Shown here: positions 9,108 through 17,320 of the stretch, one piece after another
Position numbering within the stretch: position 1 is the first letter of the stretch
How the letters are laid out: each line of letters opens with the position of its first letter
DNA from: Cohnella xylanilytica
GTDB lineage: Bacteria; Bacillota; Bacilli; Paenibacillales; Paenibacillaceae
Assembly (NCBI RefSeq): GCF_014212175.1
Contig: NZ_JACJVR010000027.1
Coordinates: 1 to 64,000, forward strand
Reading direction: 5' to 3'
DNA: 64,000 nt
Program-made: the position numbers and the translations under genes
Notes under the pieces: generated by a model
What the model was told of the DNA's origin: nothing
What the model saw: only the letters and a program-made list of their open reading frames with translations
Database searches by the model: none

Positions 9108-10187
9108 TTACATCGCCTTGCGTATCCAATTGGTGTTTAACCAGAAAAACACGCGCGTCCAAGGACTGCCCTTCATGAGCAGTCTCGCCGTCCTTCGCAC
9201 GCTCTGCTGTCCGCGAACCTTCGGATCGGACAAATACAGGGCGACCAGGCCTTCCACGATCATCCGGTGGAACCGGGCGAACGGCAGCCGGTCGGCCGAC
9301 TCGCGGGCGGCCCGAACCATGCGGAGCATCCGGTCTTCGAGTTCCTCCTGGCTGTCGTAGTAGCTGCAGAAGTTCAAGTCTCCCCCGAGCTCGTCTTCCG
9401 CCTGGTCGATCAAGTAATCGAGCAAAATATGAAGCCCGTTGATCGAAGGGAAGTACGACTCCCGGATCGTCCTGCCGCGGGACGGATCCAGCGTCTCGTC
9501 GCTCGCCGCCAGGAACAGCATGAACATGCCCAGCGTCGAACCCGTCGCGGCGGCGAATTCGTTCCACTTCAACTCGGGAAAATGGACCGAATGCCGCGAC
9601 CACCATTCAAGCAGGCGCGCCTCGCGCTCGTTCTTGTCGATGTGCTTATACACCTGCAAATCTCCGTACAGAGAGACCAGATACCGGACTTCCTCTTGAA
9701 CGAGCGGATAGGAAGGAAGGCGCTCCGCGCAGGACTGGCAACGCTTCACCAGCGCGTGAAGATAACCGCCGTCGTCCTGTTCGTCGCGAAGCTCGTAATA
9801 ATTGGCGAGCGGCGCTCCGGGAGTGACGGCGTCCAGCATGCTCCGGTGGAGAAGCCGGAAGTCGTCCGGGTCCAGCGAGGTGCTGCGGTCGCACAGGTTG
9901 TCCAAGTAATCGCTGATCGTCTGCAACGCCACGATCAGGGGAATGAGCACGTCCCGGCTGCCTAGGTTCGCCGCGGCGTACACGGCTCCGCCCTGGCAAT
10001 GGAACTCCTTGGCCGTCATGCTGTCCAGCGCCTGCTTCCTCAGCTCGGGATCGGGAATCGATTCCGCCATCTTCCGCCAGCCGCCCAGCTCCTCCCGAAC
10101 CTCCGGAAGAATATACCTGTAGACCCGAACCATCAGGGAGACGGGTCCGCGGGGCGAACGGCCGGCGAGCAAAGTGTTGTCGGTCAA
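9108..10187 (-). CDS. ytpB: Tetraprenyl-beta-curcumene synthase-like terpene synthase (YtpB family)
   Basis: The 359-residue protein matches the DUF2600/YtpB family. In Bacillus, YtpB cyclises or cleaves C35 tetraprenyl diphosphate toward sesquarterpenes found in spores. The likely metal-binding aspartates are in ISDYLDNLCDRSTSLD (about residues 100-115) and GLHILLDYLIDQAEDELGGD (about 245-265), set in an all-helical protein. The start is TTG at 10187, seven bases after GGAGG. The preceding small ORF ends 28 bases upstream, so the two may be co-transcribed, and pfkA follows. Confidence 0.9.
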   Translation of the reverse strand: MTDNTLLAGRSPRGPVSLMVRVYRYILPEVREELGGWRKMAESIPDPELRKQALDSMTAKEFHCQGGAVYAAANLGSRDVLIPLIVALQTISDYLDNLCDRSTSLDPDDFRLLHRSMLDAVTPGAPLANYYELRDEQDDGGYLHALVKRCQSCAERLPSYPLVQEEVRYLVSLYGDLQVYKHIDKNEREARLLEWWSRHSVHFPELKWNEFAAATGSTLGMFMLFLAASDETLDPSRGRTIRESYFPSINGLHILLDYLIDQAEDELGGDLNFCSYYDSQEELEDRMLRMVRAARESADRLPFARFHRMIVEGLVALYLSDPKVRGQQSVRRTARLLMKGSPWTRVFFWLNTNWIRKAM

Positions 10188-10215
10188 TGCGGTACCTCCG
10201 GTTGCTTGCGAGACT

Positions 10216-10584
10216 TCAGCCGTGCCTGCGAGTCTCTTCTTCGAAATCTTGTTCGGTGCGATACCAAATATTCAAGTCGTTGATTCGGCTGGCCAGCTCC
10301 GCGATCTCGGAATTCAAGCGGCACGATTCCGCGAAGTCTTCCTCTTCGAAGAGATCGATCTGCTTCTTCCGGATCCTCTCTTCGAAGACGGCGATCCGGT
10401 CGGGAATCCGTCCCCGGATGGTCTCCCACTTCGCCAGAACGGCGGCTTGCTTCTCGCGGCTCAGGCGCTCCCATGGCAAGGTCAGGCGGGGAACGGCGAT
10501 GCCCAGCCGGCCGTCCAACGCGAATTGACCGTCCGCCCAGCTTCTCTCGTTAACCCATTCTCCCATATTCAGCCCCTGTTCCAT
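10216..10584 (-). CDS. Hypothetical coiled-coil protein
   Basis: I do not recognise this 122-residue protein. It is hydrophilic and charged, with a Trp-rich N-terminal part and a predicted helical C-terminal half (DRIAVFEERIRKKQIDL, AESCRLNSEIAELASRI). There is no signal peptide or membrane segment. The ribosome site before the ATG at 10584 is weak; the ATG at 10566 has AGGGG six bases upstream and may be the true start, giving 116 residues. It stands 28 bases before ytpB in the same direction and may share its transcript. Confidence 0.6.
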   Translation of the reverse strand: MEQGLNMGEWVNERSWADGQFALDGRLGIAVPRLTLPWERLSREKQAAVLAKWETIRGRIPDRIAVFEERIRKKQIDLFEEEDFAESCRLNSEIAELASRINDLNIWYRTEQDFEEETRRHG

Positions 10585-10669
10585 ACATCATTCTCTAATT
10601 TATCATTTCGACAAAGCTAAATCCAGTGAAAAAGTGTTGAAAACAGCCCCCGAGCGTGGCCAGACCTGC

Positions 10670-10675
10670 TATAAT
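10670..10675 (+). promoter_or_regulatory. Extended -10 promoter of the MATE/MFS operon
   Basis: TGCTATAAT forms an extended -10 element 30 bases upstream of the start at 10705. No good -35 box is at the right spacing. Confidence 0.55.
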
Positions 10676-10704
10676 ACACGGGTACGCAGAAGGAGATGAA
10701 GCCG

Positions 10705-12036
10705 TTGTCCGCCTCCGCCGAACCCGTCGCCTTGAAGCGGCTGTTTTTCTTTTTTATCCCGCTCGGCTTATCCGCTCTATTAATCAATCTATCGCACGTG
10801 GTCATTAACGGGACGCTGGCCCGCGCGGAAGAGCCGGAGCTGATCCTGGCCGGGTACGCGACCGCCATGAGCCTGCTTACCGTAACGGAGAAGCCGGCCG
10901 TGCTGTTCCGCGAGACGTGCTCCGCTCTCGTCCGGGACCGGGTGTCCTTCTCGGCCATCCGCCGCGTCGCGTTCGTCGTATTCGGCGGCTCGCTCGTGTT
11001 CGGCGGGATGATCGCATACTCGCCGGTCGGGGGATGGATCTTCTCGGGCGCCTACGGAGCCGATCCCGAGGCGGCCGAAGCCGCGACGGACGTCTACCGC
11101 GTCCTGATGTTCCTCAGCCTGTTCTCCGGAATCCGCTGCCTCTATCAAGGCGTTATCATCTACCGAATGCGCACCAAATGGCTGACGATCGGCATGATCT
11201 TCCGTCTCGGCGGAATGGTCGCGTTGTCTCAATATATATTGCATGCCGGCGTGACCAGCTCCAGGCAAGGAGCCGTCATCTTCGTCTTCGGCATGATGAT
11301 CGAAGCCGCCGTCAGTTGGCTCGAAGGCCGCAAGCTGGCCAAGGAGCTTCCGAAGCTCGATCCGGAGAGCGAGGTCAAGCGTCCCAAGCAGGTGCTTCGC
11401 TTTTACGGCCCCTTGCTTTTCTCGTCGTTCGTCGTCCTCTGGGTGCCTCCGGTTCTGAACGCCCTTCTCGGCCATACCGACCGCGGCACGCTGGCCATCG
11501 CTTCCTTCGCCGTCGCGGGAAGCTTCATGAATCTGGTGCTCGGCTTCTTCAATTACTTCCACCAGATCGCTCTGCAATTCTACCGTACCGACCCGATGCA
11601 GGTGATTCGCTTCGTCCGGATCATGGCCTTCATTCCGGGGGCGTTGATCGCGTGTATGGCGTTCACGCCGGCCGGGCCGTGGATCTTCGTTCATCTGATC
11701 GGCATCGAAGATCGGCTGCTCGATTCCAGCATCCACGCGCTGCGGGCATATCTGCCGTTCGTTCTCGTCTTCCCTTGGCTGGATACGCTGAACGGCATCA
11801 TTCTGTCGAGCGGGCAGACCAAGCTCATGTTCGGCTCGCAGACGGCCAACGCGCTGACGACCATCGCGCTGATCGCGACGCTGACGCTGGCGCTGCCGGA
11901 TTGGACCGGAACGCTCGGCGCGCTGGCCCAATCGGGAGGCATCGCGGCCGAGCTCGCGTTGCTCTACGCGCTGTACCGCCGAAGCCGGCGAAGCGGACGA
12001 ATGGACCGAATCTCGACCATTGCACCAGGGGGATGA
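10705..12036 (+). CDS. MATE/MOP-superfamily membrane transporter
   Basis: The 443-residue protein has about twelve hydrophobic segments and resembles the multidrug and toxin extrusion/flippase superfamily, possibly the ANKH-like branch. The substrate is not known. The preferred start is TTG at 10705, nine bases after AAGGAG. An ATG at 10696 directly abuts that ribosome site and is unlikely to be used. The MFS transporter begins seven bases after the stop codon, so the two form an operon. Confidence 0.8.
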   Translation: MSASAEPVALKRLFFFFIPLGLSALLINLSHVVINGTLARAEEPELILAGYATAMSLLTVTEKPAVLFRETCSALVRDRVSFSAIRRVAFVVFGGSLVFGGMIAYSPVGGWIFSGAYGADPEAAEAATDVYRVLMFLSLFSGIRCLYQGVIIYRMRTKWLTIGMIFRLGGMVALSQYILHAGVTSSRQGAVIFVFGMMIEAAVSWLEGRKLAKELPKLDPESEVKRPKQVLRFYGPLLFSSFVVLWVPPVLNALLGHTDRGTLAIASFAVAGSFMNLVLGFFNYFHQIALQFYRTDPMQVIRFVRIMAFIPGALIACMAFTPAGPWIFVHLIGIEDRLLDSSIHALRAYLPFVLVFPWLDTLNGIILSSGQTKLMFGSQTANALTTIALIATLTLALPDWTGTLGALAQSGGIAAELALLYALYRRSRRSGRMDRISTIAPGG

Positions 12037-12043
12037 CTTCAAA

Positions 12044-13204
12044 ATGAACTTCTTGCGAACCGACAACGGACAGATCGCGGTACTTCGGAGCCTGCACTTC
12101 ATGAACTACGCGACGATGGTTCTTGTCGTTACTTTTTTCCCGCTGTACTTCGACGATCTCGGCTTCTCGAAGCTTCAGATCGGGGCGGTTTATTCGATCG
12201 GGCCGATGCTCTCGATCTTCTCCAACCTGCTCGCGGGCTACGCCGCCGACCGGTCGAAAGCGCTTCGCCGCGTGCTGAACCTGATTTTCCTCGGGCAGAT
12301 TATCGCTCTCGCCCTGCTGCTGCCTCAGAAGGAATTCGCCGTCATCTCCGTCCTGATGGGCGTCTTCTACTTCTTCCAGACGCCGGTCAACTCGATGATG
12401 GACAGCCTGACGCTGCTGGCGGCGAGCCGGACGAACCGTTCGTTCCCATCGATCCGGATGTTCGGATCGCTCGGCTACGCGACGTGTGCGCTGGCCTTCG
12501 GCTTCCTGCTCAAGTCGACAGGCTCCGACTGGACAATGTGGCTCGGCCTTGCGACAGTTGGCTGCTCCCTCGTCCTCTCGCTCGTGCTCGGCAACTTCCA
12601 GGCGAGCCTGAGCAAATTCGATGTCGGCGGGCTGTGGGTCATTCTTCGCCGGAAGGAGACTCTCGTTTTCTTCGGGCTGGTCGCCCTCGTCTCGGTCTCG
12701 CACCGCATCAACGAAGGGTTCCTGGCGGTCGCCATGCGCGAGCTCGGCGGCAGCAGCTCGATGATCGGCGCGGCTTCCCTCGCCTCTTCGGTCAGCGAGA
12801 TCCCGATCTTCTTCCTGCTGGCCCGGTACGGCCACCGCTTCCGCGAGATTCCGCTGCTCGCCGTCGCCAGCCTGATGTACATGGTCCGGCTTTTCCTGCT
12901 CAGCATCGCGAATGAGCCGATCGCCTTCGTCTTCCTGCAGATGATGCACAGCGTGACGTTCGGCATCTATTACATCACCGCGCTGCGCTATCTGCAGTCT
13001 ATCGTTCCCGACGAGTTCCGCTCGTCCGGACAAGCGCTGTTCGGCATGGTGTGGACCGGCGTCGCGGGATTGATCGCCGGCACGCTCGGCGGCTGGCTGT
13101 ACGACGCCTTCGGCCTGAGCGCGGTGTTCCGGTCGGGCTCGATGTTCGCTCTGGCCGCGGCGGTCGGCTTCCTGTTCGTCCACTTCCGCCGGGCGAACGG
13201 ATAA
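12044..13204 (+). CDS. Major facilitator superfamily transporter (MFS_1-like)
   Basis: The 386-residue protein has the twelve-helix MFS plan with a basic cytoplasmic loop (AADRSKALRR) between the second and third helices and FGSLGYATCALAFG in the fifth. It resembles the NupG/LacY-like sugar or nucleoside cation symporters, but no substrate can be given. The ATG at 12044 lies about ten bases after AGGGGG, which overlaps the end of the upstream transporter gene. The downstream gap is unusually long and repetitive. Confidence 0.85.
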   Translation: MNFLRTDNGQIAVLRSLHFMNYATMVLVVTFFPLYFDDLGFSKLQIGAVYSIGPMLSIFSNLLAGYAADRSKALRRVLNLIFLGQIIALALLLPQKEFAVISVLMGVFYFFQTPVNSMMDSLTLLAASRTNRSFPSIRMFGSLGYATCALAFGFLLKSTGSDWTMWLGLATVGCSLVLSLVLGNFQASLSKFDVGGLWVILRRKETLVFFGLVALVSVSHRINEGFLAVAMRELGGSSSMIGAASLASSVSEIPIFFLLARYGHRFREIPLLAVASLMYMVRLFLLSIANEPIAFVFLQMMHSVTFGIYYITALRYLQSIVPDEFRSSGQALFGMVWTGVAGLIAGTLGGWLYDAFGLSAVFRSGSMFALAAAVGFLFVHFRRANG

Positions 13205-13590
13205 GCCTCCGCCGATCGCTGTCGCTGCTGGTTCCGCGACTGTCGTTGCTGCTATCGTTGATGCTGCTATCTCGTTGCTGTTATCGTTGATGCTGCTTTC
13301 GTCACTGTTATCGTTGTTACGTCGCCGCGGCCGCGCCTCGCTTCGCATTGAAGCGTGCCGCAGCCCTTTTTGCGCATTTTAGGCATATCCCCATACGTCA
13401 GGCGCGTCTTGGCGTCCTGCCTGATTTTTGGGCTTATCCCCATACGTCAGGTATACATACCTCATGAGTTCCCGACTCTTACGGATTCTTAAATCCAATT
13501 TTCCGATAAGTCCGCTTATCAAACCGATCCCATCGTCTTATACTCACTATATCTGCGTTTTGGCTGAGAGCGGTGCGGCTGGTCCTCCAT
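13205..13590. other. Intergenic region with simple repeats and a possible terminator
   Basis: No coding sequence is supported here. Positions 13216-13322 are a degenerate triplet-rich run of CTG/GTT/ATC units (GTTATCGTTGATGCTGCT and variants). Around 13398-13430 a TCAGGC/GCCTGA hairpin is followed by TTTTT and may end the MFS transcript. The phrase CTTATCCCCATACGTCAGG occurs near 13434, and a variant near 13384. It shares GGGATAAG (reverse strand) with the 87-bp repeat downstream. Confidence 0.5.
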
Positions 13591-14095
13591 CAAGTTTACG
13601 AGTACATGCCATAAACGCGTCTGAGCAGCGGGGATAAGACCGGTAGTCGGTGCAAGTCCCTGTGCTGAGCCATGGGGATAAGCCCAAAAAGCGAGGCAAT
13701 CTCCATACTGAGCAGAAGGGATAAGACCGGTAGTCGGCGCAAGTCCCTATGCTGAGCCATGGGGATAAGCCCAAAAAGCGAGGCAATCTCCATACTGAGC
13801 AGCGGGGATAAGACCGGTAGTCGGCGCAAGTCCCCATGCTGAGCCATGGGGATAAGCCCAAAAAGCGAGGCAATCTCCATCCTGAGCAGAAGGGATAAGA
13901 CCGGTAGTCGGCGCAAGTCCCTATGCTGAGCCGTGGGGATAAGCCCAAAAAGCGAGGCAATCTCTATACTGAGCAGAAGGGATAAGCCCGGTAGTCGGCG
14001 CAATCCCCCCATGCTGAGCTATGGGGATGAGCCCATAAACGGTGCAAACTCGATACCGAGCAGAAGGGATAATACCGGCAGTCGCCGCTAAAACG
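13590..14095. repeat. 87-bp tandem repeat, about six copies
   Basis: The anchor GGGATAAG recurs at 13631, 13718, 13805, 13892, 13979 and 14066, exactly 87 bases apart each time. Each unit has two related halves of 44 and 43 bases. One reads GGGATAAGACCGGTAGTCGG and ends in ATGCTGAGC; the other reads GGGATAAGCCCAAAAAGCGA and ends in ATACTGAGC. The last copies are the most diverged. Because 87 is divisible by three, two minus-strand frames stay open across it, but neither has a ribosome site or a normal amino acid composition. It is treated as non-coding. Confidence 0.9.
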
Positions 14096-14098
14096 ATC

Positions 14099-14142
14099 AA
14101 AAGCTCCGTTCCGCTGCCCGCAGGCAATGGAACGGAGCTTTA
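14099..14142 (-). terminator. Terminator of the hemolysin-family gene
   Basis: A 13-bp stem AAAGCTCCGTTCC/GGAACGGAGCTTT encloses an inner TGCC/GGCA hairpin and ends in TTTT on the minus strand, 20 bases after the stop at 14162. Confidence 0.9.
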
Positions 14143-14161
14143 TTCTCGCAATTGATTACTC

Positions 14162-15502
14162 TCAGCCGGTCTCCGCCTGAGGCGGCTCCCATTCGTTGGC
14201 CTCGTCCCGGATCACCTGGATCCGGGAGATCCGCAAGTGGTCGGTCTCCTCGACGACGAACCGGAACCCTTCCTCGAGCTCGACAGCCTGGTACCGCTTC
14301 GGCGGAATCTCGATCTGCGAATACATCCAGCCGCCGATCGTGTCGTAATCCTCCGTTGGGATATCCAGTCCGAAGAAGCTGTTCACTTCCTCGATCAGCA
14401 TCATGCCGTTGATGGAGTAGGTCGAATCGTCCTTCTTCTCCAGGTTCGGCCGCTCCTCGTCGAATTCGTCCTGAATCTCGCCGACGATCTCTTCCATAAT
14501 GTCTTCCAGCGTGACGAGGCCGGACGTTCCGCCGTACTCGTCGATCAGGATCGCGATCTGCGACTTCTTCTTCTGCATCAGCTTCAGAAGCGTGCTGATC
14601 GGCATGCTCTCCGGCACCGTCGTCAGAGGACGAAGCAGCTGCCGGATGTCCTGCACGGAATTCTCGGGGACTTGGAGCAAATCCCGGATATGGATGAAGC
14701 CGATAATGTTGTCCTTGTCGTTCTCGCACACCGGATACCGGGTATGCATCTCCTTCAAGGCGATCTCCTTGTTGGCTTCGAACGATTGATTCGCGTACAG
14801 GCAGATCATCTCGGTCCGAGGAATCATGATCTCGTGCGCGTTGGTCTCGGCGAATTCGAAAATATTGTCCACCAGAGTGAGCTCCGTGTTGTCGATGAGG
14901 CCGCTCTTGTGGCTCTCCTTCATAAGAATGCGGATCTCTTCTTCCGTATGCGCCGACGAGATCTCGTCAGCGGGCTGAATGCCGACCATCTTCAGAATGA
15001 GATTCGCCGTTCCGTTCAGAAGCCAGATGAACGGGCTCATGATCTTGCGGAACACGATCAGCGGCCCGGCCGCCCACAAGGTGACCGTCTCCGATTGCCG
15101 GATGGCCAACGTCTTGGGAGCGAGCTCGCCGAGAACGATATGCAAGACCGTAATGAACGAAAAGCCGATGACGAACGAGAGCGGATGAACCCAGCTCTTC
15201 GAGAGACCCATGCCTTCGAATACCGGCTCCAGTGCCTTCGCGATCGTCGGTTCGCCGATCCAGCCTAGCCCCAGCGACGCCAGCGTGATGCCAAGCTGGC
15301 AAGCCGACAGATAGGCGTCGAGATGGCCTGTCAAATGCGATGCGAGCTTCGCCCGCTTGTTGCCCTCCTGCACCAACGTGTCGATTCGGGTTCCTCGCAC
15401 TTTGACCATGGCGAATTCGACCGAGACGAAAAATCCGTTCAAAAACACCAACAACATAATCAAGACCAAGTCCACCGCTAGCGGAAACGGGTCATCGCCC
15501 AA
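14162..15502 (-). CDS. Hemolysin-family protein with CNNM, CBS-pair and CorC/HlyC domains
   Basis: This membrane protein has an N-terminal CNNM/DUF21 domain of about four helices (LLVFLNGFFVSVEFAMVKVR, LGELAPKTLAI). A CBS pair follows (IMIPRTEMICLYAN, IIGFIHIRDLL, IAILIDEYGGTSGLVTLEDIMEEIVG), and then a C-terminal CorC_HlyC FAD-like domain. Relatives in Bacillus (YhdP, MpfA) take part in magnesium efflux or resistance. The start is uncertain: an ideal AAAGGAGG lies near 15543, but no start codon is at normal spacing. I chose TTG at 15502, giving 446 residues, because it begins at the usual family N-terminus and a hairpin at 15509-15533 would bring it to the ribosome site. A GTG at 15538 overlaps the ribosome site. 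Confidence 0.85.
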   Translation of the reverse strand: MGDDPFPLAVDLVLIMLLVFLNGFFVSVEFAMVKVRGTRIDTLVQEGNKRAKLASHLTGHLDAYLSACQLGITLASLGLGWIGEPTIAKALEPVFEGMGLSKSWVHPLSFVIGFSFITVLHIVLGELAPKTLAIRQSETVTLWAAGPLIVFRKIMSPFIWLLNGTANLILKMVGIQPADEISSAHTEEEIRILMKESHKSGLIDNTELTLVDNIFEFAETNAHEIMIPRTEMICLYANQSFEANKEIALKEMHTRYPVCENDKDNIIGFIHIRDLLQVPENSVQDIRQLLRPLTTVPESMPISTLLKLMQKKKSQIAILIDEYGGTSGLVTLEDIMEEIVGEIQDEFDEERPNLEKKDDSTYSINGMMLIEEVNSFFGLDIPTEDYDTIGGWMYSQIEIPPKRYQAVELEEGFRFVVEETDHLRISRIQVIRDEANEWEPPQAETG

Positions 15503-15508
15503 ACGATT

Positions 15509-15533
15509 CCTATCCTCTGCGGGAGAGGATAGG
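15509..15533 (-). promoter_or_regulatory. Perfect hairpin between ribosome site and start codon
   Basis: CCTATCCTCT pairs perfectly with AGAGGATAGG (10 bp) around the loop CCCGC. On the minus strand it lies four bases after AAAGGAGG and six bases before the TTG at 15502. When folded, it shortens the distance from ribosome site to start from 35 to about 10 bases. Confidence 0.6.
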
Positions 15534-15778
15534 TACACCTCCTTTATATCGAAAAAGATAAATTATGGAAAATGAACGAGATTAAACTTTATTCTAGCTT
15601 AGTCGAAGATGAGCCGGATCGTCAAACGACGGTTCGCCCCGTAAAAGGACGCAGTACCTATCTCTATTCGCGCGTACCCGCCTCTCATGCCGATTTTCCC
15701 GGCTCAATCGGTCTATATCCGCCATTACCCGCTCAGATGGCCTCTCTAACCCGCAAGGTTTGGCCGCTTCGGTATTTT

Positions 15779-16861
15779 TCAGACCTTGCACGGAGCATGA
15801 ACGACGCGGGAATCTTCGATCTGGACGGTGGCGTGCAAGACGCCGAACCGCTCCTCCAGGAGTCGGAGCGCCTGCTGCAGCAGGCGCTGCCCGTCCGCTA
15901 GATCGTCGATTCGCAGATGGCAGCTGATCGAATCCATCCCTGATGTGATCGTCCAGATGTGCAGGTCGTGAACGTCCAGCACGCCGTCCAGGTTCGCGAG
16001 CGCCTGCTTGACCTGTTGGTGGTCGATCGAACCGGGAGCCCCTTCCATCAGAACGTGCAGCGTGTTCTTGATGACGCCCCAAGCGCTGCGCAGGATAAGA
16101 ACGGCCACGACGACGGAGATGATCGGATCCGCGATCGTCCAGCCGAAGGCGTAGATGACGAGCCCGGCTACGATCGCCCCGATCGAGCCGAGCGCGTCAC
16201 TCAGAACGTGCAGGTACGCGCTTCTCAGGTTGACGTTGTTCTTCACGTCCCCCTTGCTCATTAGAGCCCAAGCGCTTGCCAGGTTGGCGAACAGGCCGAC
16301 GGCGGCGATCGCCATCATGGGCAGGCTGCTCACTTCCGGCGGCTCGAACATCCGGCCGACCGCCTCCCAAGCGATAAAGCCGGCCACGACGAACAGGGCG
16401 ACAGCGTTGAGCAGAGCGGCCAATATCTCGAAGCGATGATAACCGTACGTCTTGCTCGGAGAGGCCGGCCGGGTCGCGAAGCGAGCGGCGAGCAGGCTGA
16501 GAGCCAAGGCGGTCACGTCGCTCAGCATATGCCCGGAGTCGGACAACAAGGCCAAACTGTTGGTCAGAAGCCCGCCGACGAATTCCAGGATCAGAATTCC
16601 CGCGGTGATCGAGAGCGCGATGATGAGCCCGGACCGGTTGCCGGCGGCATCGTAATGATGGTGGTGTCCGTGATGGCCATGGCTGTGACGATGTCCGTCA
16701 TTGTGATTATGACCATGGTCGTGACCGTGATTGGGGCTGCGACCGTGACTATGGTTATGATCGTGACTTTGGCCGTGATCGTGACTTTGGCCGTGATCGT
16801 GACTTTGGCCGTGATCGTGACTATGGTTGTGATTCTTGCCGTGATGATGTTCGCCGTTCAT
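15779..16861 (-). CDS. czcD: Cation diffusion facilitator, zinc/cobalt efflux (CzcD-like)
   Basis: The 360-residue transporter exports Zn2+ and related ions in exchange for protons. Residues 1-70 are extremely His-rich, including three direct SHDHGQ repeats. Six membrane helices follow, with the zinc site DSGHMLSDV in helix 2 and HVLSDALGS in helix 5. The cytoplasmic metal-binding domain (VHDLHIWTITSGMDSISCHL) comes last. It lies 11 bases downstream of the CzrA-like regulator gene and forms an operon with it. TTAGGAGG precedes the ATG. The regulator and operator support zinc or cobalt as substrate. Confidence 0.95.
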   Translation of the reverse strand: MNGEHHHGKNHNHSHDHGQSHDHGQSHDHGQSHDHNHSHGRSPNHGHDHGHNHNDGHRHSHGHHGHHHHYDAAGNRSGLIIALSITAGILILEFVGGLLTNSLALLSDSGHMLSDVTALALSLLAARFATRPASPSKTYGYHRFEILAALLNAVALFVVAGFIAWEAVGRMFEPPEVSSLPMMAIAAVGLFANLASAWALMSKGDVKNNVNLRSAYLHVLSDALGSIGAIVAGLVIYAFGWTIADPIISVVVAVLILRSAWGVIKNTLHVLMEGAPGSIDHQQVKQALANLDGVLDVHDLHIWTITSGMDSISCHLRIDDLADGQRLLQQALRLLEERFGVLHATVQIEDSRVVHAPCKV

Positions 16862-16872
16862 GCGGATTCCTC

Positions 16873-17181
16873 CTAAGGATGCTCGGAATGGTCGATCGCT
16901 TGCTTCAGCAGGGAGATGACGTGGCTGTCGTCGCAGGAATACAGCATCGCGTTCCCCTCTCTCTTATACTTCACCAGCCGAATATTCCGCAGGTAGCTCA
17001 ATTGGTGCGAGACCGCCGATTGGGACATGTCGAGCACCTCGGAGACGTGGTTAACGGAACACTCTTCTTGGGATAATAAGTACAGAATCCGGATTCGGGT
17101 CGGATCTGAGAACGCTTTGAAGATCAACGACACGTTCTCGACCGTTCCCGCGGATAGAAGCCGATGCTCCTCTTCCCTCAC
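16873..17181 (-). CDS. czrA: ArsR/SmtB-family metal sensor, CzrA-like
   Basis: The 102-residue winged-helix repressor (LIFKAFSDPTRIRIL, MSQSAVSHQLSYLR) keeps the alpha-5 metal site of CzrA/SmtB: DSH near residue 86 and HSEH near residue 98, a D-x-H plus H-x-x-H pair. It lacks the CVC motif of cadmium or lead sensors. Members with this site release DNA on binding Zn2+ or Co2+. The start is GTG at 17181, nine bases after AAGGAG. A palindromic operator lies just upstream, and czcD follows in the operon. Confidence 0.93.
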   Translation of the reverse strand: MREEEHRLLSAGTVENVSLIFKAFSDPTRIRILYLLSQEECSVNHVSEVLDMSQSAVSHQLSYLRNIRLVKYKREGNAMLYSCDDSHVISLLKQAIDHSEHP

Positions 17182-17210
17182 GGGCTTCAGCTCCTTAAGT
17201 CAACCCTTTA

Positions 17211-17234
17211 ATTATATGAACATATGCTCATATA
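17211..17234 (-). promoter_or_regulatory. CzrA-type operator
   Basis: A near-perfect palindrome is centred on CATATG (17221-17226), with TATATGA on one side and TCATATA on the other; only one central pair breaks symmetry. This is the form of operators bound by SmtB/CzrA repressors. It lies 30 bases before the czrA start, so autoregulation is expected. Confidence 0.8.
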
Positions 17235-17276
17235 AGATTATGTTCGAAATTTCTACTGATGTCAACACGGCGAGAA

Positions 17277-17312
17277 AAGAAAAAAGCAGACGCCGAACGA
17301 TCGGCGACTGCT
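17277..17312 (-). terminator. Terminator of rarA
   Basis: On the minus strand AGCAGTCGCCG pairs with CGGCGTCTGCT with a single T-T mismatch, followed by a T-run. It starts nine bases after the rarA stop. Confidence 0.85.
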
Positions 17313-17320
17313 CTCTTTCG

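Noticed and set aside
13547-14012. Two repetitive minus-strand open frames (about 137 residues each) across the 87-bp repeat
   Set aside because: They stay open only because 87 is a multiple of three; no ribosome site, odd composition, and both frames are equally open.
13590-14095. Possible CRISPR array
   Set aside because: The whole 87-base unit repeats, with no unique spacers and no cas genes nearby.
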